A stretch of 64,000 nucleotides of DNA, from NCBI RefSeq assembly GCF_020523605.1, contig NZ_JAJAQI010000003.1, positions 1 to 64,000 of the forward strand. Reading direction: 5' to 3'. The notes under the pieces are model-generated. The model saw only the letters and a list, made by a program, of their open reading frames with translations. It was not told the DNA's origin and did not search any database. This stretch comes from Roseicella aerolata. GTDB lineage: Bacteria; Pseudomonadota; Alphaproteobacteria; Acetobacterales; Acetobacteraceae. Position 1 is the stretch's first letter. Each line of letters begins with the position of its first letter. Made by a program: the position numbers and the translations under genes. Positions 1 through 9,258 of the stretch are shown here, piece after piece.

Positions 1-37
1 AATCGAAGGCAAAATCGGCGCCCCTGCCGGCGCTCAT
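1..37 (-). CDS. 5' end of an unidentified gene running off the left edge
   Basis: Only the first twelve codons are visible (MSAGRGADFAFD on the minus strand). The ATG is preceded by a GGAGG about ten bases upstream, which supports a real translation start. Nothing can be said about function from so short a stretch. It would be divergent from the ABC receptor gene that follows. Confidence 0.4.
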   Translation of the reverse strand, partial: MSAGRGADFAFD

Positions 38-584
38 ATCGCCCAAACCTCCGCATTGCCGAGCCATCTGCTCGTTCTGGTGCGCTGGGCCCGTTCTGGC
101 GCATCCGCGCACAGCTCTCATGATACCTGGTTCATGGAGTCCCGACCTGCGGCCCGCGGAGCGGGCCGGGCGCGCGAAGGCGCGCCGCGGCCAGTGCCGC
201 GCAGCCAAGGCCCGGAGGGCCGCCGGCGCTTGAGGCAGGACATGCGTCAGCATGTTCATGGGCCAGGCATGAGCGGTGCTGCCCCGCCTGGCCGCGCCGG
301 CCTTCCTGCGGCCGAGGGCCGTCCGCCGGCGCGGGGCAGGCCGGTGCCGGTCCATGCCGCCCGCAGGCGAGGCCCGCGATACCCGTGGAACGTCTCACCC
401 CGCGGAGGATCGCCGGGGCACCAGATGCCGCATGCGGTGCGGACACCTCCGCCCGGATGGGTTCCCCTGCCATGGAACGGTCATTTGCGGATGAAGGCCA
501 CGGTCCGTTGTGGCGCATCGCCCTGATGTCGCGGCAGGCTCGCCCGGAACGAGCGGCGATGCCGCCGGGACGGGGAGGAGCAAC
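38..584. other. intergenic stretch without a convincing gene
   Basis: No reading frame here has the length and codon bias of the neighbours; the open frames are GC-rich shadows. It separates a leftward partial gene from the rightward ABC receptor, so it probably carries both promoters, though I cannot point to a clear -10 or -35. It holds one copy of a short dispersed repeat that recurs near 10.65 kb. Confidence 0.6.
194..275. repeat. dispersed repeat, copy 1 of 2
   Basis: This stretch matches bases 10622-10701 in the same orientation. Shared blocks include GGGCCGCCGGCG, GACATGCGTCAGC and CATGGGCCAGG followed by ATGAG, with small indels between them. Both copies lie outside genes. The function is unknown. 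It could be a degenerate palindromic repeat or the remains of a mobile sequence. Confidence 0.5.
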
Positions 585-2183
585 ATGGACCGGAGGACGT
601 TCTTCAGGACCTCGGCCGCCGCGGCCATCGCCGGCGCAGGGGGGCTGCCCGCGCCCGCCCTCTCGCAAGGCGCCGGGGCCCGCACGCTGCGCTTCGTGCC
701 GCAGGCGAACCTGGCGAATTTCGATCCCATCTGGGGTACCCAGTACGTCGTGCGCAACGCCTCCGCGCTGGTCTGGGACACGCTCTACGGCCTCGACGAC
801 AAGCTCGAGCCGAGGCGCCAGATGGTCGAGGGCGAGGAGGTCTCCGCCGATGGGAAGACCTGGACCTTCCGGTTGCGGGAGGGCCTGCGCTGGCATGACG
901 GCGAGCCCGTGCGCGCCGCCGATTGCGTGGCCAGCCTCAACCGCTGGGCGGTGCGCGACGGCATGGGCCAGATGCTCCGCGCCATCCAGGAGGAGCTCGT
1001 CGCCGTCGATGACCGCAGCTTCCGCTGGCGGCTGAAGCAGCCCTATCCGAAGATGCTTCTCGCGCTGGGCAAGACGAACACGCCCATGGCCTTCATGATG
1101 CCCGAGCGCCTCGCCCGCACGGATCCCTTCCAGCAGATCACGGAGTTCGTCGGCTCCGGGCCGATGCGCTTCCTGCGCAACGAATGGGTGCCGGGCGCGA
1201 GGGCCGTCTTCACCAGGTTCGAGCAGTACCGGCCGCGGGCGGAGCCCGCCTCCTGGCTCGCGGGCGGCAAGCAGATCAATTTCGACCGGCTCGAATGGGT
1301 CATCATGCCGGATCCCGCGACCGCCTCGGCCGCGCTGCAGAATGGCGAGATCGACTGGTGGGAGACGCCGCTGACGGACCTGGTGCCGCAGCTCCGGCGC
1401 AGCCGCAACATCACGGTCGACATCGCCGATCCGCTCGGGAACATAGGGTCCTTCAGGTTCAACCACCTGCATGAGCCCTTCAGCGATGTCCGGGCGCGAA
1501 GGGCCGTGGCCATGGCGCTGAACCAGGAAGACTACATGCGGGCGGTGGTCGGCGATGAGGGGAGCCTGTGGCAGACCTCCGCCAGCTTCTTCACGCCGGG
1601 AACGCCGCTCTACACCGAGGCGGGCGGCGACATCCTGAAGGGGCCGCGCAACATCGAGGGCGCGAAGGCGCTGCTGCGCGAGGCCGGCTACAAGGGCCAG
1701 CCCATCACGGTGCTGGTGGCGCAGGACCAGGCGCCCCTGAAGGCGATGGGCGAGGTGACGAACTCCCTGCTCGGCGCGATCGGGATGAATGTGGATTTCG
1801 TCGCGACCGACTGGGGCACGGTGGGACAGCGCCGGGCTTCCAAGGCGCCTCCCGGGCAGGGCGGGTGGCACGTCTTCCACACCTGGCATGCCGGAGCCGA
1901 CTGCACCAACCCGGCGACGCAGATCCAGATCCGCGCCAATGGCGACGGCGCCTGGTTCGGCTGGCCGAGCGACCGCGCGGTGGAGGCGGCGCGCGACAGG
2001 TGGTTCGAGGCCGCCGACCTGGAGGCCGAGAAGGCCGCCGTCGCCGAGATGAACCGCGAGCTCTGGCGGCACGTCACCTATGTGCCGACCGGCTTCTACA
2101 AGACCTTCCAGGCCTGGCGCCGGAACGTCACGGGGGTGGTTGGCGGACCCATCCCCTTCTTCTGGGGCGTCTCGAAGTCCTGA
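585..2183 (+). CDS. ABC transporter substrate-binding protein, family 5 (peptide/nickel type)
   Basis: A 532-residue periplasmic receptor of the SBP_bac_5 family, which hands oligopeptides or similar solutes to an ABC importer. The N terminus MDRRTFFRTS followed by an alanine-rich stretch is a twin-arginine signal, so export by Tat is likely. The body has the usual family 5 landmarks (TWTFRLREGLRWHDGEP near residues 90-105 and full family length). I chose the internal ATG because GGGGAGGAG lies four bases upstream and because the signal peptide begins there; the open frame extends 25 codons further upstream. No permease or ATPase genes follow, so the transporter partner is elsewhere or lost. 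Substrate unknown. Confidence 0.88.
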   Translation: MDRRTFFRTSAAAAIAGAGGLPAPALSQGAGARTLRFVPQANLANFDPIWGTQYVVRNASALVWDTLYGLDDKLEPRRQMVEGEEVSADGKTWTFRLREGLRWHDGEPVRAADCVASLNRWAVRDGMGQMLRAIQEELVAVDDRSFRWRLKQPYPKMLLALGKTNTPMAFMMPERLARTDPFQQITEFVGSGPMRFLRNEWVPGARAVFTRFEQYRPRAEPASWLAGGKQINFDRLEWVIMPDPATASAALQNGEIDWWETPLTDLVPQLRRSRNITVDIADPLGNIGSFRFNHLHEPFSDVRARRAVAMALNQEDYMRAVVGDEGSLWQTSASFFTPGTPLYTEAGGDILKGPRNIEGAKALLREAGYKGQPITVLVAQDQAPLKAMGEVTNSLLGAIGMNVDFVATDWGTVGQRRASKAPPGQGGWHVFHTWHAGADCTNPATQIQIRANGDGAWFGWPSDRAVEAARDRWFEAADLEAEKAAVAEMNRELWRHVTYVPTGFYKTFQAWRRNVTGVVGGPIPFFWGVSKS

Positions 2184-2341
2184 CGCGCCCGCCCGGTCCG
2201 TCCCGGCCGGCATGCCGAACCGGTGCCGGCCCTCGGGCGGCGCGCTGACCGGCCCGCAGCCCACGGGCGCCGCAAGGGTGCGGAAGACACCCCGCGGCGC
2301 GGGCTGTAGGCTGCCGGCAAGGACAGCGGAGGGAAGGCGCC

Positions 2342-3331
2342 ATGAAGGTCGGACTGTTCCTGAACACGCAGTTCCCCGAGGGGGACAGCCTGCCCGCCCG
2401 GCTGCCGGAACTGGCAGCGCAGGTGCGCCTCGCCCGCGCCTCGGGCTTCAGCTCGCTCTGGTTCCCGGACCACTACCTGATCGGGCCGGTGCAGATGCCG
2501 CAGCCCATGCCGCTGATGGCCTGGCTGCTGCGGGAGGCGGAGGGGATGACCATCGGCCCCAACATCCGCATCCTGCCGCTGCTCAACCCGGTGATGGTGG
2601 CCGAGGAGGCGGCGACGATGGACCTCCTCTCCGGCGGGAATTACGTGCTCGGCGCCGGCCTCGGCTACCGGGAGATGGAGTTCACCGCCTTCGGCATCCC
2701 GCTCGCGGAGCGCGCACCGCGCTTCTCCGAACAGGTCGCGCTCATCCGCCGCCTCTGGACCGAGGAGAAGGTGACGCACAAAGGCCGCTTCTACACGGTG
2801 GAGGATGCCTCCATCAGCTGCCGCCCGGTCACGCCGGGCGGGCCGCCGATCTATGTCGCGGCGCAGGTGGAAGCGGCGATCAGGCGGGCCGCGCGCATCG
2901 GGGATGCCTGGCTGATCGTCAATTCCTCCGCGCTCGATGTCGTGGTGCCGCAGATGGCGGCCTATCGCGCGGCGCTGGCGGAGGCAGGCCGGACGCCGCG
3001 GGAGTTCCCGATCGCGCGGGAGTGCTATGTCGGCGCCTCCCACGCCACCGCCTTCGAGGAATGCCGCGCGGCGCTGCACTACAAATACGCCGCCTATGCC
3101 TCCTGGGGGCTCGGCCGCGGCAGCACGGATGCCGAGATGTTCGGCATGCCCTTCGAGCAGTTCGTGCGCGACCGCTTCATCATCGGCGACGAGGTCTCGG
3201 TGAAGGAGGAGATCGCCCGTTACCGCGAGGCGCTGGGCGTGGACCATTTCATCATGCGCCTGCAATGGCCGGGCCTGCCGCAGGAGCGCGTGCTGGGCAG
3301 CATCGAAAGGCTGGGACGGATCTTCGGCTGA
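2342..3331 (+). CDS. LLM class flavin-dependent oxidoreductase
   Basis: A 329-residue luciferase-like monooxygenase (bacterial luciferase fold, TIM barrel). These enzymes use reduced FMN or F420 to oxidise small organic substrates in the cytoplasm. Family hallmarks are the N-terminal MKVGLFLNTQFPEG strand, SLWFPDHYLIG near residues 39-49, and AGLGYREMEFTAFGIPLAERAPRF near residues 104-128. A GGAGGGAAGG Shine-Dalgarno lies just before the ATG. It follows a receptor gene and precedes a second LLM gene on the same strand, which suggests joint use on an imported compound. The substrate cannot be read from the sequence. Confidence 0.85.
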   Translation: MKVGLFLNTQFPEGDSLPARLPELAAQVRLARASGFSSLWFPDHYLIGPVQMPQPMPLMAWLLREAEGMTIGPNIRILPLLNPVMVAEEAATMDLLSGGNYVLGAGLGYREMEFTAFGIPLAERAPRFSEQVALIRRLWTEEKVTHKGRFYTVEDASISCRPVTPGGPPIYVAAQVEAAIRRAARIGDAWLIVNSSALDVVVPQMAAYRAALAEAGRTPREFPIARECYVGASHATAFEECRAALHYKYAAYASWGLGRGSTDAEMFGMPFEQFVRDRFIIGDEVSVKEEIARYREALGVDHFIMRLQWPGLPQERVLGSIERLGRIFG

Positions 3332-3495
3332 GGCGGCAGGGGGGCTGCCGCCGGCCCCCAGGCCAGGAGACGGCACGGGCCAGCCGGCAGCGCCGCCGGC
3401 CGCGAACAATCCCCGCCCGGGGGCGTTAGCGCGGCACCCGCCGCCCGCCCGCCTCCTGCCGCGAGCGGCCGCATCCCCGGACGGAGCGCCCGCAG

Positions 3496-4455
3496 ATGAT
3501 CAAGCTCGGCTACAAGCTGATGTCGGAGGAACACGGACCGAAGGAGCTGGTGCGCAACCTGGTGCGCGCCGAACAGGCCGGCTTCGACCTGGCCGCCATC
3601 TCCGACCATTTCTCGCCCTGGATCGAGGAGCAGGGCCATGCGCCGCTCGCCTGGTCGGTGCTCGGCGCCTGCGCGCAGGCGACCAGCCGCATCGGGCTGA
3701 TGACGGCGGTGACCTGCCCCATCATGCGCTACCACCCCGCCATCATCGCCCAGGGTGCCGCCACCGTCGCGCTGCTCAGCGACAACCGCTTCACCCTCGG
3801 CCTCGGCGCAGGGGAGCGGCTGAACGAGCATGTCACGGGCGAGGGCTGGCCCGGCGTGGGGGAGCGGCATGAACGGCTCTCGGAGGCCATCGACATCATC
3901 CAGGGCCTGCTCGCCGGCGATCTCACCAATTACCGCGGCGCCTATTTCAGCCTGGACCAGGCGCGGCTCTTCGACCGGCCGCCAGGGAAGCTGCCGGTGG
4001 TGGTGGCTGCCGGCGGGCCGGAGGCGGCGCGGCTGGCGGCGCGCAAGGGCGATGGCCTGGTCGTGACGGAGCCGAAGCCCGAGCTGATCGAAGCCTTCCG
4101 CTCCGCCGGCGGCGAGGGCCCGCGCTATGCCGAGGTCTCGATGTGCTGGGCCCCCACCGAGGAGGAGGCGCGGAAGACGGCGCACCACTATTTCCGCTGG
4201 TCGGTCACCGGCTGGCCGGTGCAGGCGGAGCTGCCGAACACCCGGGGCTTCGAGGCGGCGACGAAGCATGTCACGCCGGAGGTGGTGGCGCAGCAGGTGA
4301 CCTGCGGCCCCTCAGCAGAGATGCACCTGAAGTCGATCACCAAATTCATCGAGGCCGGCTATGACCACATCATCCTGACCCAGGTCGGGCCGCAGCAGGC
4401 GGAGTTCATCGCCTTCTTCGAGCGCGAGCTGGCACCGGCGCTGCGGGGGCGCTGA
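3496..4455 (+). CDS. LLM class oxidoreductase, TIGR03557-like F420-type family
   Basis: A 319-residue luciferase-fold enzyme resembling the F420-dependent glucose-6-phosphate dehydrogenase-like group. Key signatures are MIKLGYKLMSEEHGP at the N terminus, AISDHFSPWIEEQGHAP near residues 34-50 and LGLGAGERLNEHVTGEGWPG near residues 100-119. Whether this organism makes F420 is not shown by the window, so the cofactor could be FMN. It is probably co-transcribed with the LLM gene 164 bases upstream. A hairpin after the stop faces the convergent ccm operon. Confidence 0.85.
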   Translation: MIKLGYKLMSEEHGPKELVRNLVRAEQAGFDLAAISDHFSPWIEEQGHAPLAWSVLGACAQATSRIGLMTAVTCPIMRYHPAIIAQGAATVALLSDNRFTLGLGAGERLNEHVTGEGWPGVGERHERLSEAIDIIQGLLAGDLTNYRGAYFSLDQARLFDRPPGKLPVVVAAGGPEAARLAARKGDGLVVTEPKPELIEAFRSAGGEGPRYAEVSMCWAPTEEEARKTAHHYFRWSVTGWPVQAELPNTRGFEAATKHVTPEVVAQQVTCGPSAEMHLKSITKFIEAGYDHIILTQVGPQQAEFIAFFERELAPALRGR

Positions 4456-4466
4456 AGCGAAGCACC

Positions 4467-4488
4467 GCTGCCGGCGCGGGCCGGCAGC
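4467..4488. terminator. hairpin between convergent genes
   Basis: GCTGCCGGC and GCCGGCAGC form a perfect 9-bp stem around the loop GCGG, twelve bases after the LLM stop codon. There is no U-tract on the plus strand, so rho-independent termination is only plausible. It sits between the LLM genes and the 3' end of the convergent ccm operon. Confidence 0.45.
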
Positions 4489-4586
4489 GAGCCGGCCTCC
4501 CACGGCTGCGGGTCGCAGGCACGGCCCCGGCCGCCCTTGGCTGCGGCAGGCCAGGGCACATGCCGGCCGGCAGCAGGCGGCCCCTG

Positions 4587-5393
4587 CTAAGGCAGCTCGT
4601 TCATCCGCCGCTCGACCATCGCCCGCCAGGGCGCCTCGGGCGGCGCATCGGCGATCAGCGCCCGCCAGGCGGCGCGGGCGCTCTCGGTCCGCCCGGCCCG
4701 GGCCTCCGCCAGCCCGGCCAGGAAGCGCAGGCCGATATGCTGTGGCGCCTGCGGCAGCGCGGCCCGCAGCAGCGCCCCCGCCTCCTCGGTCCGCCCGTCC
4801 TCCAGCAGCACCTGGGCGAGCTGCGCGGTCAGCTCCGGGTCGAACCTGCCGAGCAGCGCGCGCCGGTAGGCATCCGCCGCGGCCTCCAGCCGGCCCCGGC
4901 TGCGCTCGGCATTGCCCAGCAGCACCCAGCCCTCCCGCGCCTGCTCGCTGCCGGGCGGAAGCTGCCCCAGCCGCTCCCGAAGACGGCCCATCACCGCCTC
5001 GTCCCGCGCCGCGGCCTCCTGCCGCAGGGCATAGGGGGCGGAGGGCATCTGCGGGATCCCGCCGGCGAGATAGAGGCCGAGCGCCAGCGCCGGCGCCGCC
5101 CCCAGCGTGCCGAGCAGCACCCAGCGGCCGCGGCCGGACTCGGCCGGGCCCCGGTCCTCCGGTGCGGTCAGCAGGCGGCGCTGCACCTCCAGTGTGGCGG
5201 CGCGATGCGCCGCCTCGTCCAGCCTTCCCGCCTCCTTCTCCCGTTCCAGCTCCGCGAGCTGGGCGTGGTAGAGGGCGAGATCTGCCTCCCGCCTGCCGCG
5301 GGCGCGGGGCGGGCCGAACAGGGCGATCGCGAGCGGCGCCAGCGCCGCCACGGCCAGCAGGCCGAGCAGCGGCCAGAAGGGAAACCAGGTCAC
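4587..5393 (-). CDS. ccmI: cytochrome c biogenesis protein CcmI
   Basis: A 268-residue membrane protein that acts as apocytochrome c chaperone in System I cytochrome c maturation, working with CcmF and CcmH at the periplasmic face. It has a first membrane segment at about residues 4-26, a charged cytoplasmic stretch rich in Glu and Arg (residues 30-85), a second membrane segment at about 89-110, and a TPR-like C-terminal region (about 150-265). It is the last gene of the operon; its ATG overlaps the ccmH stop in an ATGA. The shape and context make the assignment firm although CcmI sequences vary. Confidence 0.9.
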   Translation of the reverse strand: MTWFPFWPLLGLLAVAALAPLAIALFGPPRARGRREADLALYHAQLAELEREKEAGRLDEAAHRAATLEVQRRLLTAPEDRGPAESGRGRWVLLGTLGAAPALALGLYLAGGIPQMPSAPYALRQEAAARDEAVMGRLRERLGQLPPGSEQAREGWVLLGNAERSRGRLEAAADAYRRALLGRFDPELTAQLAQVLLEDGRTEEAGALLRAALPQAPQHIGLRFLAGLAEARAGRTESARAAWRALIADAPPEAPWRAMVERRMNELP

Positions 5394-5872
5394 GGGCTGC
5401 GGCCGTCCTCGAGCTGGGCGAGCCGCGCGCGCTCCGCGGCGGAGAGATCCTCGGCGGTCCCGGGCGGGGCGGCCGCCGCGCGCCGGCGGCGCATCGCCAG
5501 GATCAGCGTGAGGCCAAGGCCGAGCGCAAGGACCGGCGTCGCCCAGAGCAGCCAGGTCGCCGGCTTCACCGGCGGGCGCAGCAGCACGAAATCGCCGTAG
5601 CGGTCATGCACGAAGCGGAGGACATCGGCATCGTTGCGGCCGGCCGAGACCTGTTCCCGCACGATGCGGCGGAGATCGCGGGCCAGCTCCGCATCGCTAT
5701 CCTCGATGGACTGGTTCTGGCAGACCAGGCAGCGCAGCTCGCGCCCGATCTGGCGCGCGCGTTCCTCCTGCGCCGGGTCGCGCAGCATCTCCGCCGGGTC
5801 GGAGACGGCGGCGAGGGCGGGCGGCGTGAGCGGGGCGGCCAGCAGGAAGGCGAGGAAAAACAGGTATTTCAT
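5390..5872 (-). CDS. ccmH: cytochrome c maturation thioredoxin-like protein CcmH
   Basis: A 160-residue CcmH/CycL protein that keeps the haem-binding cysteines of apocytochromes reduced before haem ligation. It has a cleavable signal (MKYLFFLAFLLAA), the diagnostic LRCLVCQNQS motif with C48 and C51, and one C-terminal membrane anchor at about residues 105-125. I chose the ATG that gives a proper signal peptide; the same frame is open for 101 codons further upstream through ccmG, which is only a shadow. Start and stop overlap both neighbours by four bases or so, pointing to translational coupling. Confidence 0.93.
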   Translation of the reverse strand: MKYLFFLAFLLAAPLTPPALAAVSDPAEMLRDPAQEERARQIGRELRCLVCQNQSIEDSDAELARDLRRIVREQVSAGRNDADVLRFVHDRYGDFVLLRPPVKPATWLLWATPVLALGLGLTLILAMRRRRAAAAPPGTAEDLSAAERARLAQLEDGRSP

Positions 5873-6495
5873 GCGTGGCGGCGCAGCAGCGGCTGCAGCT
5901 CCTGCTTCAGCGTGTCGTCGGTGATCGGGCCGGCCCAGCGCCAGCGGATGAACCCCTCCCTGTCCACCAGATAGGTCTCCGGCACGCCATAGAGGCCCCA
6001 GTCGATCGCCACGCGCCCGGGCAGGTCCACCCCGAGCTTCCGGTAGGGGTTGCCGTGCCGGCGCAGGAAGCCGAGCGCATCCGCCGGCTTGTCCTTGTAG
6101 GCGACGCCGAGCACCGGCACGCCCTCGCGCGCCAGGCGCATGAGCTGCGGATGCTCGATGACGCAGGGCACGCACCAGGAGGCGAAGAAATTCACCAGCA
6201 CCGGCCGTCCGGCCCCGCGCAGATCGGCCGAGCTGAGGCCGGGGAGGTCGGCGCCCTCCAGCGGCGGCAGGCTGAATTCAGGCGGCTGCCGGCCGATCAG
6301 GGCGGAAGGCACGCCCTTCGGGTCGTAGCTGCCGGTGCCGAGGCCCCGCAGCATGGCATAGAAGCCGACACCAGCCGCGGCGGCGACGCCGAGCGGGGCG
6401 AGCAGCAGCAGGCGGCGGCGGGAGGGCGAGGGCGGTGCCCCCGCGCCGCCCGGCCCCTGCGCGGGGGCCGGGCGGCGATCCCCGGCCGCGCTCAT
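5869..6495 (-). CDS. ccmG: thiol:disulfide interchange protein DsbE/CcmG
   Basis: A 208-residue membrane-anchored periplasmic thioredoxin that reduces apocytochrome or CcmH disulfides during cytochrome c maturation. A Pro-rich N terminus is followed by an anchor at about residues 28-48 and a thioredoxin fold with active site WCVPC (C108 and C111) and the cis-proline region GVPETYLVDREG. The start overlaps the ccmF stop as ATGA, which fixes it. The N-terminal 25 residues before the membrane segment are longer than usual and low in complexity. Confidence 0.93.
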   Translation of the reverse strand: MSAAGDRRPAPAQGPGGAGAPPSPSRRRLLLLAPLGVAAAAGVGFYAMLRGLGTGSYDPKGVPSALIGRQPPEFSLPPLEGADLPGLSSADLRGAGRPVLVNFFASWCVPCVIEHPQLMRLAREGVPVLGVAYKDKPADALGFLRRHGNPYRKLGVDLPGRVAIDWGLYGVPETYLVDREGFIRWRWAGPITDDTLKQELQPLLRRHA

Positions 6496-8456
6496 GCCCG
6501 CGCCTCCGCCCGCACCGGGCGGGCCGCGGGGGCCGAGACGCGCATGCGCCGGTCGCTCAGCGAGATGCCGCCGCCGAGCGCCATGATGGCGGCGCCGAGC
6601 CAGATCCAGGGCGCCAGAGGGTTGTTGTGGATGCGGAGCACCGCGCCGCCATCCCGCTCCTCGCCCATCACCACATAGAGGTCGCGGGCCCAGGTGGTGT
6701 GGATCGCCGCCTCGGTGGTCTGCATGCGGGCGACGGCGAAGCTGCGCTTGTCGGCCTCCAGCACCGTCACCAGCCGGTCGCCGTCCCGCACCTCGACGGT
6801 GGCGCGGCGGGCCGTCCAGTTCGGGCCCTGCACATCGGCGAGGCCGGTCAGCCGGTACTCCATGCCGGCGAGCGTCGTCGCCTCGCCCGGCTTCAGCAGC
6901 GCGAGCTTGTCCGTCGCCAGTCCCATGCCGGCGAGGCCGAGGATCATGACACCGAGCCCGGCATGCGCCAGCGCCCCGCCCCAGGCGGCGCGCGGCAGGC
7001 CCTTCGCCCGCGCCCAGGCCGCCTGCGGCCGGCTGAAGAGCGCGATGCGGTCGGCGATGTCGGCCGCCGCGGCGGCGATGGCCCAGAGCGCCGCGGCGAA
7101 GCCGAGCGCCGGGCCGATCCGCCAGCCCTCGATGGCGAGGCAGAGCAGGAAGGCGGCGAAGCCGGCCAGCGCGGCCCACCAGAGCCGCTGCATCGCCGGG
7201 AAGATCCGGGCGCGCTTCCAGGGCAGCATCGGCCCGAAGCCCATGGCGAGCACCAGCGGCACCGCCAGCGGCAGGGTCGCCAGGTTGAAGAAGGGCGGCC
7301 CGACCGAGATTTTCTCCCCCAGCAGCAGGTCGGCGAACATCGGGTAGAGCGTGCCCACCAGGACGACCGCGGCGATGGAGCAGAGCAGCAGGTTGTTCAG
7401 CACCAGCGCCCCCTCCCGCGAGAGCGGGGCGAAGACGCCGGTCGGCACCATCGTCGCCGCCCGCCAGGCGAACAGCGCGAAGCCGCCGCCGATATAGAGG
7501 GCGAGCAGGCCGAGGATGACCATGCCCCGTTCCGGGTCATTGGCGAAGGCATGCACGCTGGTCAGCACGCCCGAGCGCACCAGGAAGGTGCCGAGCAGCG
7601 ACATCCCGAAGGCGAGGAGCGCGAGGAAGACGGTCCAGGTCTTCAGCGCCTCCCGCTTCTCGACCACGATCGCGGAATGCAGCAGGGCGCAGCCGGCCAG
7701 CCAGGGGAGGAGGGAGGCATTCTCCACCGGGTCCCAGAACCAGTAGCCGCCCCAGCCGAGCTCGTAATAGGCCCACCAGGAACCGAGCGCGATGCCGAGG
7801 GTCAGGAAGCTCCAGGCCGCCAGGGCCCAGGGCCGCACCCAACGACCCCAGGCGGCGTCCACCCGGCCCTCGATCAGCGCCGCGACGGCGAAGGCGTAGG
7901 TCACAGCGAAGCCGACATAGCCGAGATAGAGCAGCGGCGGATGGAAGGCGAGGCCGGGGTCCTGCAGGATCGGGTTCAGCCCCTGGCCATCCGGCGGCGG
8001 CGGCCAGACCCGGTCGAAGGGGTTGGAGGTCGCCAGGATGAAGCCGAGGAAGCCGACCGAGACCAGGCCGAGGATGCCCAGCACCCGCGCCTGCAGGGCG
8101 GAGGGCAGGTTGCCGCCGAATCCCGCCACCGCCCCGCCGCAGAGCGCGAGGATGAGGACCCAGAGGACCATCGAGCCCTCATGGTTCCCCCAGGTGCCGG
8201 AGAGCTTGTAGAGCAGGGGCTTCGCCGAGTGGCTGTTCTGCACCACGTTCAGCACGGTGGTGTCGTTGACCACATAGGACCAGGCGAGACAGGCGAAGGC
8301 CGCCGCCACCGCGATCAGCGCGCCGGCGGCGAGCGGCGCGGTGGCCGCCATCAGCCGCGCCTCCGCCCGCTGCGCCCCCCAGAGCCCGACCACGACCTGG
8401 GCGAGGGAGAGGGCGAGGGCGAGGGCGAGGGCGAAATGGCCGAGTTCGGGGATCAC
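6492..8456 (-). CDS. ccmF: haem lyase CcmF
   Basis: A 654-residue polytopic membrane protein, the haem lyase subunit of System I. It carries the tryptophan-rich periplasmic signature [13 protein letters not shown] at about residues 230-245 and many membrane helices typical of the family. I place the start at a GTG giving [12 protein letters not shown], which is the conserved N terminus of the family and overlaps the ccmE stop as GTGA; an ATG 17 codons upstream lies inside ccmE and adds a charged non-homologous tail. Length matches the family. Confidence 0.94.
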   Translation of the reverse strand: MIPELGHFALALALALSLAQVVVGLWGAQRAEARLMAATAPLAAGALIAVAAAFACLAWSYVVNDTTVLNVVQNSHSAKPLLYKLSGTWGNHEGSMVLWVLILALCGGAVAGFGGNLPSALQARVLGILGLVSVGFLGFILATSNPFDRVWPPPPDGQGLNPILQDPGLAFHPPLLYLGYVGFAVTYAFAVAALIEGRVDAAWGRWVRPWALAAWSFLTLGIALGSWWAYYELGWGGYWFWDPVENASLLPWLAGCALLHSAIVVEKREALKTWTVFLALLAFGMSLLGTFLVRSGVLTSVHAFANDPERGMVILGLLALYIGGGFALFAWRAATMVPTGVFAPLSREGALVLNNLLLCSIAAVVLVGTLYPMFADLLLGEKISVGPPFFNLATLPLAVPLVLAMGFGPMLPWKRARIFPAMQRLWWAALAGFAAFLLCLAIEGWRIGPALGFAAALWAIAAAAADIADRIALFSRPQAAWARAKGLPRAAWGGALAHAGLGVMILGLAGMGLATDKLALLKPGEATTLAGMEYRLTGLADVQGPNWTARRATVEVRDGDRLVTVLEADKRSFAVARMQTTEAAIHTTWARDLYVVMGEERDGGAVLRIHNNPLAPWIWLGAAIMALGGGISLSDRRMRVSAPAARPVRAEARA

Positions 8457-8977
8457 GAGCCGCTCCGCCCCGCGGCCGGCGCCCGCGCCGGGTCGAGGGT
8501 GTTCCATGTGGCGGCCGGCGGGGCGGCGCCCTCGGCCGGGTTCCAGTGGCCGCTGCGCTTCAGCGCATCCGCGACCTCGGGCGGCATGTAGGTCTCGTCA
8601 TGCCGCGCCAGCACCTCGGAGGCACGGAAGACGCCGTCCGGGCCGAGCTTGCCCAGCGTGACGACGCCCTGGCCTTCCCGGAACAGGTCGGGCAGCACGC
8701 CGACATAGGTGACGCTCACGGCATGGGCGCCATCGGTCACGCGGAAGCGGGCGGCGGGCTTGCCGTCCGGTGCCGTCTCCCGCGCGACGCTGCCGGTCTC
8801 GACCAGCCCGCCCAGGCGGAAGGCGCGGTCGGGCGCCGGCGCCTGCTGCGCGATGTCGGAGGGGGAGCGGAAGAAGACCAAGTTGTCCTGGAAGGCGGTG
8901 AGGGTGAGGGCGGTGGCGCTGCCGAGCCCGATCCCGCAGAGCAGCAGCACCCAGAGCCGCCGGCGTTTCCGTGTCAT
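8453..8977 (-). CDS. ccmE: cytochrome c-type biogenesis haem chaperone CcmE
   Basis: A 174-residue periplasmic haem chaperone anchored by one N-terminal helix (about residues 8-28 after MTRKRRR). The covalent haem ligand His126 lies in [13 protein letters not shown], with Tyr130 conserved. It carries haem from CcmC to CcmF. The C-terminal tail is Ala/Pro-rich and variable, as in the family. The ATG overlaps the ccmD stop as ATGA, so the order D-E-F is translationally coupled throughout. Confidence 0.94.
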   Translation of the reverse strand: MTRKRRRLWVLLLCGIGLGSATALTLTAFQDNLVFFRSPSDIAQQAPAPDRAFRLGGLVETGSVARETAPDGKPAARFRVTDGAHAVSVTYVGVLPDLFREGQGVVTLGKLGPDGVFRASEVLARHDETYMPPEVADALKRSGHWNPAEGAAPPAATWNTLDPARAPAAGRSGS

Positions 8978-9129
8978 GTCCTGTCCTGATTCCGCCGCGC
9001 CCGCGGGTCCAGCGCATCCAGCCGCCGCCGGGCGGCGCCAAGCCTCGCCACCGTGGCGACAGCCAGAGCCGCGAAGCCGCCGAGTGTCAGCACGTAGCTG
9101 GCCGCAACATGGGCCCAATGCAGTGTCAT
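8974..9129 (-). CDS. ccmD: haem exporter protein CcmD
   Basis: A 51-residue gene between ccmC and ccmE. The product starts [18 protein letters not shown], has one membrane helix at about residues 8-28 and ends in a basic stretch ([21 protein letters not shown]), which is exactly the CcmD pattern: a small membrane protein that helps release holo-CcmE from CcmC. Its TGA overlaps the ccmE ATG. Sequence conservation in CcmD is low, so the call rests on position, size and topology. Confidence 0.88.
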   Translation of the reverse strand: MTLHWAHVAASYVLTLGGFAALAVATVARLGAARRRLDALDPRARRNQDRT

Positions 9130-9146
9130 CCTAGACGTCTCCTCGG

Positions 9147-9258
9147 GCCATCCGATTCAGCCCTCCGCACCCCGAAGGGCGCTCCGGCCATCGGGAGCTT
9201 GTCTGGCCATCCGATTCAGCCCTCCGCGCCCCGAAGGACGCTCCGGCCATCGGATGGC
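9147..9258. repeat. tandem copies of the ccmC 3' end with an inverted repeat
   Basis: Two 48-base copies (from 9147 and from 9206, period 59) differ at only two positions. The second copy includes the last codons and stop of ccmC; the first repeats the same end downstream, in the gap before ccmD. Copy two is also bounded by a perfect 10-bp inverted repeat, GCCATCCGAT at 9206-9215 and ATCGGATGGC at 9249-9258, which could fold in the mRNA at the end of ccmC. It may tune expression of the downstream genes or simply be a slip duplication. Confidence 0.7.

Noticed and set aside
6435-8591. Long plus-strand frame opposite ccmF and ccmG
   Set aside because: Low-complexity His/Arg/Gly product and complete overlap with well-defined ccm genes on the other strand.
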